The notes under the pieces: model-generated
What the model was told of the DNA's origin: nothing
The model's database searches: none
The model's input: the letters and a program-made list of their open reading frames with translations, nothing else
Assembly: GCA_020152595.1 (NCBI GenBank)
Contig: JAIGNY010000800.1
Span: 1,537,501 to 1,601,500 of the forward strand
Source: Chiridota heheva
Taxonomy: Eukaryota; Echinodermata; Holothuroidea; Apodida; Chiridotidae
DNA length: 64,000 nucleotides
Direction of reading: 5' to 3'
In this document: positions 11,570-22,700 of the stretch, piece after piece
How positions within the stretch are numbered: the stretch's first letter is position 1
Layout: each line of letters begins with the position of its first letter
Made by a program: the position numbers and the translations under genes

Positions 11570-11690
11570 GAAAAGAAGCGGACCCAATACAGAACCTCGA
11601 GGAACACCACTTCCATGGAGATACTTCACCATTAAATAACAACTCTTTGTGACCTGTCAATTAAACAAGAATATATCCAACTGTTTGAGA
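11570..11690 (-). pseudogene. CR1/L2-like LINE reverse transcriptase fragment (right part)
   Basis: Minus-strand reading gives SGVPRGSVLGPLLF, reverse-transcriptase motif of the palm domain. It continues directly into the FINDID and FADDTKLYR motifs of the fragment ending at 9036 once the piggyBac element and one TTAA are taken out. Upstream of this motif the frame is broken by stops. Confidence 0.88.
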
Positions 11691-12261
11691 TGTTTTTTCA
11701 TTGTAAATTTTTCAATATTTTCCACATACACAATATCAGAAAATACATTGGCTATTGTCTGACCCGATAATGAGTAATTCGTAAACCAATATATACAGTA
11801 ATTTATCCTTTGATGATAACTGGGGTGTCTGCTCGCAAGTTGAACTTTAGTGTAAATATAGTGCGCTATAGTCCAATCTCTACAATCCTGAAATGTCGCT
11901 CCATGTTGTTTGGGTAAACATCGTTCTTGGACATGTTTGTTTTGTGACTGGGCTATGGTTTACTCAGAAAACTCGAATTTGTTTTCGAAGCAAATATCGT
12001 GTAAAAGTTTAAGGTAATGCAATACTTTACATGATGCTCTTTAGTGCACAAACGTTCAGTACATACTGTAAGTTCATGAAAAATTATAGCCTTTATGTTT
12101 TGTTTGAAAGGAGAATGGTGAAGAAACTCAATTGGATAATGTTTCTTGTTTTGTTCAGGGGTTCATGCATATACATGTACTGTAGATGTGTAGAGGCAAC
12201 ATGCGCTAAAACCCCTTGAAAATCTATTAAAAACAATCATAGTAGCAAAAAATTGTTCATC
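11691..12261. other. Intergenic, nothing recognised
   Basis: AT-rich DNA. The small open frame at 12031-12219 has no recognisable content. Confidence 0.4.
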
Positions 12262-12688
12262 AAAATGACTGAAATCAGACTAGTTGTGATGTCATAGCCT
12301 CACATTCCTCAAAGTCTTTATGTATTCTTTCATATTTTGTCCTGCGAGTTTGTGGCCTAAAAACCATGGGATACTGTATGTCAAAAATGTAGTAAAACTG
12401 AATCTAGGAAAGGTATTTATAATATACCACCTGAAGAAAGTTTGAGGGAAAATAATTCAAATAGTGAACAAATTAAATAAACTTTCTTTGGAAAACATTT
12501 TTGAGGAATCTGAAGCTGTGACATCACAACTAGTCTGATTTCAGTCATTTTTACAGAAATAATACCAAACTTTAAACTTGAATATCTCCTTAATGGAATA
12601 AGATTTTAGAATGCTTTCTTTACCATTTTGTTTCTTTTGAAGTCCTCTTTCGTGTAAGATGGACATGCTTGACCACTGAAGTAAGCCT
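12262..12688. mobile_element. Foldback MITE, family 1 (copy 2, left end truncated)
   Basis: The left arm starts inside the family at atgactgaaatcagactag. The right arm is complete to ctgaagtaagcct and is followed by TTAA at 12689-12692. It contains the common core tataataccacctgaagaa-like words seen in the other copies. Confidence 0.75.
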
Positions 12689-12692
12689 TTAA

Positions 12693-13534
12693 ACAGTGAC
12701 CATTTCAGCATTTTGAAATCTCAGGCATCAATTTACATATTTTCTGTCAATTTTGTGATGTACTTACTGTACATGTAGTACAGAGCAACGTTGGTATTCT
12801 GTTTTGAAGTTGTGCAGCAAATTCTGATGAAAAGATTTTGAGCTTCTCGCCCAATCATACATTACAAATTTTGCATGAAATAAAAACTGACCAAACTTTG
12901 ATCAACCCATGGCTCAAAAACTCAAGATTTTTATAATCTTTTAAAGAATATAGAAATTGCTTTATGCTCATAGGCCATTGATATATTAGATTATCTATAT
13001 TGTGCAGTATAGAGTACTGTAGACTCTCTGCAACATCCTGTCCATTTTTCGTCCATGAACAAAGATGATAAATGAACAATTTGTCCTAAAAATATTCAAG
13101 AAACTATTTTGTGAAGAAGCTTTTCTGTTTTAAAATACATTACGATCCAAGAGGCCTATTACTCTCCAACCCTATGTCCTGATTGGCAAATGGAACAAGT
13201 CGGGAGATCATATTTCAAATCCCTGCCTCCACTAAGTCTCACTCTCCCGGGTCTCTTTCATTAACACCAATGCTTGATTAACCACAGCAAATGTGAGCAC
13301 ACTAAATTGCTGGCTATACACAGCTACACAGTCCTTTTAGTGAAGTGTGGTTTGGAGATCTTATTTTCTGGGCCAGGCCAACCATTCGATTCACTAATAG
13401 TTTTCTCCAGTTAGTGCCTGGAGGACTTCAAGAGAAAGAATAAAAAGTACTTAGTTAGGATGATAATTGGATGATGTGCTGAGGGGTTTCTGGATAAGTT
13501 TTTAATAGGCCTCTTGGATCATCATACATACTGT
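12693..13534. other. Dispersed repeat plus unassigned DNA
   Basis: 12693-12910 matches the repeat at 3213-3600. The rest has no recognised content, apart from a possible inverted pair around gatccaagaggcctatta (13144) and taataggcctcttggatc (13504). That pair may mark the ends of a ~380-bp foldback element. Confidence 0.45.
13144..13521. mobile_element. Candidate small inverted-repeat element
   Basis: gatccaagaggcctattact near 13144 and its reverse complement taataggcctcttggatc near 13504 form an 18-bp perfect inverted pair ~360 bp apart. No target duplication is obvious, so the boundaries are uncertain. Confidence 0.45.
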
Positions 13535-13660
13535 AGACTCATGTAGAAACGACTGAAATAAGGCTAGAAGTGACATCACATTTGTCAAATCTTTATATAC
13601 ATTTATATAATTTTTTCCTGAGATTTTGTGGCTTACAACCGTCGACAGAAAGAATTAGAA
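13535..13660. mobile_element. Family 1 MITE arm fragment
   Basis: Contains gtagaaacgactgaaata, gtgacatcaca and gattttgtggcttacaacc, the family 1 arm words in family order. The second arm is absent. Confidence 0.55.
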
Positions 13661-13770
13661 CAGGAAAAAACAAAACATTGTTGTGGATGGTAAGGTGTGG
13701 TATCACTCTTCTACAATAGATCAATCGCTTTCAATCAAATTTGTGACATCTTGCAAATTCAATATCTTAA

Positions 13771-14006
13771 AGGAAAGGTATCGTTCCATAAATAAATTTA
13801 GAAGTGAACGCGGCCGTGCTAGTAACATAACTTCTGGTTTTCAATTTTCCTTTTGGTCAGAAATCTGTGATGTTATAGATAACACATGTAGGGTCCTGTG
13901 GATGTGTGATTTCTGGCAATCAAGAGCGGAAATTGAAAACCGGCAGTGGCGTTACCAGCACGGCGGCGTTCGCTTCTGAAAGTATTTATGGGACGATATT
14001 TTCCCT
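13771..14006. mobile_element. TTAA-flanked palindromic MITE, family 3
   Basis: TTAA at 13767-13770 and at 14007-14010 flank arms of about 80 bp: aggaaaggtatcgttccata on the left and the inverse of tatgggacgatattttccct on the right. Further in, gaagtgaacgcggccgtgct pairs with agcacggcggcgttcgcttc. The GC-rich arms contrast with the AT-rich flanks. An open frame across it (13683-13979) is an accident of the palindrome. Confidence 0.85.
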
Positions 14007-14217
14007 TTAAGAAGATACCTGTATCAAAGTAGTTTCTAAAAAAACCTTGACCATAAAAAATGTTGATAACTGAATACTGAATATGCTATGTTTAACAGTG
14101 AAAGTGTTCTTCTCAGAATGATGATGTTTTTTTTGAAGTAAGAAAGTTTTGTAGCTGTCCATCAACCTTGAAAGAAATATTCCTGTTAATTATCATTTCC
14201 ATGTATACGTACATATA

Positions 14218-14555
<338 letters not shown>

Positions 14556-14564
14556 TATATACAT

Positions 14565-14984
14565 ACATGTTGGTATCTTTTTCTGTTAAGGAGTTATTGC
14601 ATTTCAAAGATTCCACGAGTGTCTTGTTTTTATAAAACAAGATGTTTTTCTTTACTTAAGAGTGTAAGGTTCATAAGCAGATGGGCAAATCATGTTCTTA
14701 TAAAGTGTATGTTATAACCTATCTCAATAAATAGAAATCAAATGCTTCCAGTAATTTTGAAAAAGAATTAATTTTCAAAGAAATACACAAATATTGTCAT
14801 GAATTTTCCTTTATGATATCATACTGTACACTGATACAGTAGGTCACTTTTCAACACACAAGCCATCTTTGAAAAGCAATAACTTCTAAGCAGAAAAAGA
14901 TATCAACATGATTTTTACACCAAATTGTTTCTTTCATAGTCCTCTATCATATGATTATGATCATTCATGAGAATATTCCTTTTA
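14565..14984. mobile_element. Foldback MITE, family 2 (partial)
   Basis: Left-arm words (gttaaggagttattgcat) start beside the AT tract. The right arm has cacttttcaacacacaag, gcaataacttctaagcag and tgagaatattcct, followed by TTTAA. The AT tract appears to have replaced the left tip. Confidence 0.65.
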
Positions 14985-15166
14985 AACTCCCAAGTTTGTT
15001 TTTTGTCAATTCATTCTTAACATGTCTTACATCTTCGGTAACTAGAACTAAAGTATTTACTATTTATTAGAAGTCACTGGCCAACAGAATAAGGTATATA
15101 GCACTGTACAGTGTACAGTAGTGTACAGTACTGTATGTGAATGTATTTTGACACTAAGTTAGCTTT

Positions 15167-15546
15167 GATTTGTATCAGTTATGAATTGTAATGCACTGTA
15201 TATATTTAATTGACAAGACTGCCAAACACTTGGGCTCTCACAAAGGTTGAAGGGTTTATTGAATCAGTCGTCAGTGCCAAGTCTTCAATTCATGCCGAGT
15301 CAAATTTTCTCTTTAGTTTGGCCTTGCCGAAGATAGCAATTTGTAGCTGTTTTCTGTTTCTCTATGCTTTTTTCTATCAGTTATGAATAGTAATGGCCTG
15401 TATTTATTGTAATTTACAACACTGTACCAAACACTTGTGCTCTTAAAAAGGTTGAGGGTTTTAATGAATTCGTCTTCATTGGCAAGTCTTCAATTCATGC
15501 CGAGTCCCATTTCCTCTTTAGTTTGGCCTTGCTGAAGACAGCAATA
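15167..15546 (+). repeat. ~190-bp imperfect tandem duplication
   Basis: 15167-15352 and 15374-15546 share tatcagttatgaat, ccaaacacttg, caagtcttcaattcatgccg and tttagtttggccttgc in the same order. Confidence 0.85.
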
Positions 15547-16142
15547 CAATATACAGCAATATAGTAGGTTTTCTATAATTTTTCTATTTATTTCTATATG
15601 TTTGAAATTTATTTCTATATGTTCTACTTATTTCTATATGTTTAAAGTCATTCAAAAATTAGATGTAGGCTAGCTTTTAATTATTATTATAGCACAGTAT
15701 GTTAGTTTTTATTTGTATTGTTATGCCAATTAAAAACTTAATTAGTGGATAAACCTACTGTTTGTGTAGGCCTGAACCCGACAACGCATGGATAAAACAT
15801 AAAACCTCATGGATCATGGATTTATAATGCGGTCCTCGAAAACGGATCAAAATGGTCAGATTCGTTAAGTTGGGGGCATCAAAAAATGGTTTCCAATCAT
15901 AAAAATGTTTTATTTTGAGTTGAGATGACAGCATAATTTCTTGTCCAAGACCTTATAACCTTAAATTTTTGAAAGAGGGCCAACACTTTGTTAAATTAAG
16001 GTACATTTACTTTTTGGCCTACAGTCATACTAAACTGTACCTGTACTTCAGTATTGTTTTAACACATACTGCATGAAGAATGTTTCTTACCAGAGTCGTA
16101 AGTAAATTAATATATTGCACATGTGCCTACCTTGTTTGTTTA
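15547..16142. other. Unassigned AT-rich DNA
   Basis: A few short tttctatatgtt repeats (15583-15645) occur. No exon was recognised. Confidence 0.4.
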
Positions 16143-16150
16143 TTGTAGAC

Positions 16151-16600
16151 CGGCGATTCTTAATAAGTGGCCGCGGGCCAAATCTGGCCCACCAGACAAT
16201 CCAATCTGGCCCGCGAACAATAGTCATTATATAATGCAATACAGTGCATTGCATGTAAGATCAATGCGAATGAGATTGGTAAAAATCGCAAAATACTTGT
16301 TTATTTTGGGGGTTTTCCTAGGCAGATCAGCTCACTAAAACATTGCGGCTTATTAAATAAAATGTTATCTTTAGTTCCGCTATAAATTGGGCTCGTGGCT
16401 TGTCAAAGGAAGGTGGATAAGAGAACCGCCGACATCTGAAGTACATCCTTCTAATCGCACACGCTCTCAACTTGTTTGTATTCAGGGATTGTTTTGACGA
16501 AATTGTTTGTCACATGACGCTGGTTTTGCCACGCGATTGGCCCATGGCCTGATACTGATATGAATTGATGCCCTTCGCAAAATTGATTTAAGAACCCTTG
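16151..16600. mobile_element. hAT-like non-autonomous element
   Basis: An 8-bp near-perfect target duplication (ttgtagac 16143-16150 and ctgtagac 16601-16608) flanks ends reading cggcgattcttaa and ttaagaacccttg. The left interior has ggccgcgggccaaatctggc, a motif I associate with hAT-type MITEs. At 450 bp it has no transposase. It lies 85 bp upstream of the first visible TRABID exon, so it is in that intron. Confidence 0.78.
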
Positions 16601-16685
16601 CTGTAGACCCACAATCGGTAACAGACAGTAATGTTCCTCTCTTTTTACTTGTTAACAGAGCTGTATTTTTCTCTTTCGTTGACAG

Positions 16686-16757
16686 AAATTGAATTCTTGC
16701 CATCTACCGTTCGCAATCAACTCTTTGATGAACTGCTTGATCAAGATGTTCAGAAAG
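16686..16757 (+). CDS. ZRANB1: TRABID exon a (first visible)
   Basis: Acceptor gttgacag ends at 16685; donor GTAACT starts at 16758. The first two bases finish a codon from an exon outside view. It then reads IEFLPSTVRNQLFDELLDQD and VQK, and leaves one base. This matches the TRABID linker between the ankyrin-like and OTU domains. Being only 72 bp, it would be missed by ORF length filters. Confidence 0.88.
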
Positions 16758-19700
16758 GTAACTGTGCAGATTGAAGCATTTATTGTAAAGAAATAAACAA
16801 TGTAGTATATGCTCTTGGTGCAGGAAGGGTCACATCTCTCAGAGAAGGCAAGAACCCAACAAATTTCCTGCTTGCAAGTGGAAAATTGGAACTGATGATT
16901 TAAATTTACATCATTTTGGGGGAAATTTCCTTATAAGGAAATTTTCTTCAAATTTGGGAAAGTTTTCCTGAAAGAAAATTTTCTTTAATTTGAAGAATTT
17001 TTTTTCAATTTTGGAGATCTTTTCTTCAATTTTGGGGAAATATTTGCTAAAACCTACCCCAATTTTCAATAATTTTGTAAAGTTTTCAAATTTTTTACTA
17101 TATTTCCCTTATATTTTACCAATTTTATGTTAATATTTTCCTAATTTTACCTCCCAATTAAGTACAAAACATGCAACTGGGAAGGCAGTTTGCCCTCTGC
17201 TTTCTACAGTATGTTTTTTCTCCATCATAGAAACTTAACAAAAAGTTTGAATGATTCACATAGTGACCGCGGGGGAATGGGGAGGGGAAGGGGGGGGGGG
17301 GGCACTTGTTTTACATGCCCAGCGCATGTTTTTCTGACAAGCGCATGCTAGCGCATGTTTTAGATCAAGTCTTGTTTGTTTTACGTGTGATGTGACAGAT
17401 GTTTGAAGATCAGACGTGTGCAATACTCAACGCGCAAAGCTCTCGTTAAGAATTACGTGTCACGTGGTGAAATCCCTCAATTAAAGCAACAAATTGGTGT
17501 TAAGATCAATGCTGATAATTTATTATGTTTAGGAGTTATTGCATATTAAACATTTCGCCAGTGTGTTAATAAGTGAACTAGCAGTGTAAAATGTGATATC
17601 ATAATTGCAGATCCAAGATAATAACCTCCGCCAACTAAGGTTATGTTTTCGCCTGTTTGTTTGTTTGTCTGTCATCAAGATATCTCAAAAACTGAAGATT
17701 GATTTGGATTAAATTTGGTGTGTGGTTTTGTTACTGCTTAAGGAAGAAGTGATTAAAATTTGAGACATTGGAACAGGAGAATGTGCAAATGTAGGGGTGG
17801 GGACATTTTAAGGTGACTTTGTCTGTCATCAAGATATATCAAGAACTGATGATTGGATTTTAAATTGAATTTGGTGTGTGTTTTGGGCTCACTTATTCTA
17901 TCTACAGATTGAAATAGGGGACATATGCATGCGACTTTTCCCCTAAGAGCAAGCCCACCCACCCCCTCTCTTCTCCCTACTGTTTCATAAAAGAAGTGAT
18001 TAAAATTTGGGACTAATTGGAACAGGGGAAGGGTAGAAATTAAGGGGTGGGGATGTTTTAGGATGAGATCTGTCAAGACTAAGTTATCAAGACATAAGTT
18101 GAAACTTTCCAATGGAATGTGCTGAACAATGACTTTGCGCTCTGAATGAAGATCTAAGCAATTAATTTTCTAGACTCAAAGAGACTTACTGTACATCAAG
18201 TGTTCTCTGGAATCAATGCAAATGAAGCAATTGGTTACTGCCATGAATGGAAAATGATGGAATAGAGCTCATACAATGATGCTTTCCTTGAATAAAAGTG
18301 AAAACAATGGTATGGCCTTGGAAGAAATTCAGTCAGAAGATAATCTTTAAGTGTTCAGATTGCAAATCTTCATTACAGATCAAAACTTGGGGATGAATTT
18401 TGGTGGGCCTAGGATTTCTGAGGTAGATTTTATTGGGTATGGGGATCAAATGATTCTTTAAAATTATTCTAGGCATATTGGAATTGCAACGGGGTGAGGT
18501 ATGCGCTTTAGAGAGTGCTGATAATCTAGTTCTTTATATATTTCCATGTAATAAGAATTCATTTTTTTTTTTCATTTAGAGGAAAGGTTCATGAATAGAT
18601 GGGCAAAACTATTCTTGTAAAGTGCATGTTATACCTCATCTCAATCATTAAAGGAGCACTTGACTGAAGTATGAGGGCATATTTTAGGAGATCCCCCCCC
18701 CCAAAAAAAAAATAAGAATTGAATGCTTGTCTAGCATGTAGCAGTATAGCAATTCTCTGGTTAATATGAATATTCAAGTCACCTTTGCCCTCATGTCAGC
18801 TGTGGGCTATGGATGCATGAAGTTTGTCGTGGACAAATGGAAGGTGAATTTCCGTAGTTTATTGTTGCTTTTCGATATTTCCCTTTTCCCTGGCAATGAT
18901 AGAACTGACAGAGCCGCCAACAAAGCTCTGTAAATAACATTTCTCCATTTCCAATTCTGCACTCAGACCTCCATCTCTCCATCTCCAATTACATCAGTAA
19001 GACCTGGCAATAAGATTCTGGAATCACGAAACCAGTAACAAACTTCACCATAAAACCCAAAGTTGGGACCAACATCCACCTCGGTCACTCCTCTCTCACC
19101 CACTCCCATCTGGCTCCTCTGCCTCATCTGTAACACTGACCTCTCCATCAAGCATATCCTCTTAACATATCCCCTATACCTGAACTCCAAGTCTCTTCTC
19201 TCCTCACCCACCTCAATCTCGATATACTCAAAAACAATCCTTACTCCAACATTATCAGCTTCCTCTGCAACAACAACCTATTCCACCATATCTAATCTCC
19301 CTTTCTCTTCCCTTCTACACCTAATCTTACACACTCCTTTCTATTCACCTCAATTTTTCTCCCAAATTCACCCTATTTTCCCCCCTTTCTCCCTCTCAAT
19401 CCTCCATCTCCTCTCTTTCCTAAATCTTGCACCTTCGTTTCTAACACCCTCTTGACACATTTGACTCTGACTGTTGCAGTGCTGTTAAACACCAACAAAC
19501 CAAACCAAACTCTTTTTCCTGGAACTGGCATAAATGTTCCATAATGATTGGGAGGGCAAGTCTTGTAGCATTGTTTTTCAGTTGAACCATGTGTATTTTA
19601 TTTGCAGTGTAAATTTTGTGAAGGAAACTGGTTTCAAAGTTCATCGTACTCATTCATATCACTATATTGTATCGGCAAGTGGACCAGTAAAACAGCCTAG

Positions 19701-22700
19701 GCTTAAGTTTCACGTTATGTTTGTTTATACATTTTTGCTAAATCTTTTGAATATTATTATTTCCTAATGGAGGACACCTCTGGTTCGTCAAATTCTCTGA
19801 AAGATATATCCATGTTTTAGTACACTACTTAACGTAAAACGTTACAACTTTAAGTAGTTGGACACCAGAGCACTCGTTTACCGTACATATCAACGAACGA
19901 ATGTACTGTACTTGGTCAGTGCACATGTACACCAGAATACTAACATGGCTCGCGAGGCATGACCGGTTTCTATGACAATTTGAGTAAATTTGCAGAAACT
20001 AGCGCCCTCACTTTTTAATCTTGTGCTCCTTCAAACAAATCGTGTTTCCAATAATTTAGAAAGAGGCGATGTATTTTCAAATAAATACATCAAAAATTGT
20101 CCTGAATCTGCAATGATGGCACTTTTCAACACGCTTGTCCAAATATTTAAGATGCAATAACTCCCAGATATCCACATGGTTTTTTCCACCAATTTTTTGT
20201 TCATAGTCCTTGATCATATACATGGAAAGCTGTTTGACTGGTTTGCAAGATGGTCCTAAGAAATAAAAAAAAAATATAAGACCATGAAGATATTGATTAA
20301 AAAAGGCAAATTTCAGTTTGTTTACAACTTTTTTTATTTTTCAAATTACTGTTTTTTAAATAACTTTTATGTAACTTTTATATTTATATATATTTTTTAA
20401 TATCTTTGAACATTTTGTTACAGGGCGACAAATTTCCATATTTTGTTGTGGACGAAATGAATTGATCTTATCTTATCTTAACACCTTTTGCAATTTTGTT
20501 ATTTAACAGAGCTTGAACAAGAATCGCCAATCATCAACTGGAGCTATGAAATTGCCAATACCTTGAACAGTCGCTTGTTCGCTCTGTGGAACCGAACGGC
20601 GGGAGACTGCTTGCTAGATTCTGCGCTGCAGGCAACCTGGGGTGTGTTTGACACGGATGCATCTCTACGACGGGCATTAGGGGATAGCTTGAACGAGGGA
20701 GGGGAAAGGTGAGTAACGGACGTTGGGTATTTGAAGATAAAAAAATGAGGATTGGAGGTGTAAAATATGCTTTGAATAAAAAATTATTATGATTTTAGGG
20801 GAACACATGAAAAATATCACTTGGTCTGAATGTCATCAGAAAATAATTTATCTTTTTTTAATATTTTTTTTTATCAAAACTCCTGAGAAAAGGTCAGAAT
20901 TAAGCCAAATAAGATATTTTACAGTCAAACAAGTTTCCAAAAAGCCAGGAAATAAACAAAAAGTCAATTTATAAGATTCAACATCAAAAAAGCCAAATAA
21001 TCTTTTTTGTGATCAAACTTTTGTGATTTTACCAAATTTTGTTAAATTTAACCAATTTTATGTTAATATATTCCAAATTTTACCCCCTAAAAGGGCATAA
21101 AGCATGTAACCGTGCAGGTTACATGCTCTCGGGGGTAGGGGGGGGGCAGCTTTCCCCTTTCCTGCCATGTCCAATGTCTCTGCATATTGGCTCAAAGTCT
21201 CAGAAAAGCTACAAAAAATACCCAAAATTTCAGAAAAAGCCAAATAACAACTCCTTTTTTAAAATCAAACAATTTTAAAAAAAAAATCATTTTTTGCTCA
21301 TGGAAGTGTGAGTTCGACATGAATCTCACATTTTATTAGCATCACAAGTAGGGAAAACTTAGAAATCCTGGCTACTGATGGAAAACCAGGGCTACGTGCC
21401 TGCATCAGGCACCGGTTTAACTATCAATCAGAAAGCCATTTGTATAAGAGCTGTAAACATTCAATTTTCCAAGTAAATTTTGTGCTAAATTCCTAACTGT
21501 GTGTTAATCTGTGTGCATTGGAGAAATTCATTCTCGAATATGAAAATAAAATACTTCAAAGTGTCAATGAAATCTTGGAGAAAACTTAACGTGTTTTTAG
21601 CTCCACCCATTACACAGAGGGTGATGAGTGGAGCTTATCAAATCGTATGTGAGCTCCCATATGTGCCTGTGCAATGGTTTGCTTTAAAATGTATCTTCTA
21701 GGTTTTAAGAGTTTTGCTCTTGAAATTTTGGTTCAAGCGAGATTTTTGTATGCTTCATACAGTTTGTATTTTGTTAAGAGATATTATATGCATTGCTAAA
21801 AATAGCCCTTTTCGCTGTAGACATTATGCCATTCTTGTATGTACGCATACTGTACATGGCCATACCGTACATGGCCATACCGTACATGGCCATACTGTAC
21901 GTTGCTCTGGCATGTTGAGGTCCATACAGTGCATGTGTTTCCTATTAGCTTCATGTGTGTCATGTCTTAGTATATTGTTAATCATGCATATCGCAGTGGC
22001 TAGATTTTACAAGCGAATCACAGTGTGTTTGACGTAAACCATTTTCCAATCAGAATTGGAATATGCAAATTTTTGGATCAGGGTCATGACATTTCACGTG
22101 AATTACACGTGAGCTAGTTGTCAGTGTCAGTTGTTGTTTGTTGATTGATTACAATATATACTGATATGTTTGTTCCATATTCAGAACCAATATCACCAGA
22201 ATCGAATAGCAGTGCATTGTCACGAAGGATAATTTATTTTCTTAGAAAGTTAGAGTTGTAATTGTTTGTTTCTTGTTGAATTTTAATAATTATTGGTATC
22301 TCCATTTACCACGGATTTACACCTGTTGTTGTCACTAGAGATGTGACCACATGCTACATACACGCTTGCAAATCCTTGCCGTTGAAAATCAATATCATTC
22401 ATGATTCAATCACACACACACACATTCTGTTGACAATATCAATGACTTTTACAAACTGTAAACCTGATTAGCATTATCCTTAAATGAGAGAATTACAAAT
22501 GCACAGTAATCACCTATGAATGGGGATGTTTTGCACTTGATTTCGCCATAATCTGAATAACTTGTGAAATGCACCGCGAATGTGCGGCAGTAAACTGTCA
22601 AACGAACAATAGGCCATAACGGTACGGCTTTAAATCCCACTTAATCAAGGCCTGTTTTACAAGCTGTTAAATCGATCAAAAACCACATGGTCAAAATACT

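Larger units (their letters stand above)
16758..20509. other. ZRANB1: TRABID intron a
   Basis: Holds AT-rich repeats with aaattttctt words and a 22-bp palindrome near 16922-16944. A block at 17090-17220 is shared with 21000-21300 (accaattttatgttaatat). Further contents are a G run at 17270-17302, family 2 MITE pieces at 17510-17640, 18570-18780 and 20030-20260, a widespread-type repeat (aataacctccgccaactaag) at 17610-17880, and a LINE tail at 18837-19500. Confidence 0.7.

Noticed and set aside
13683-13979. 98-residue + strand ORF
   Set aside because: It overlaps a palindromic TTAA-flanked MITE; the GC-rich ends are inverted repeats of each other.
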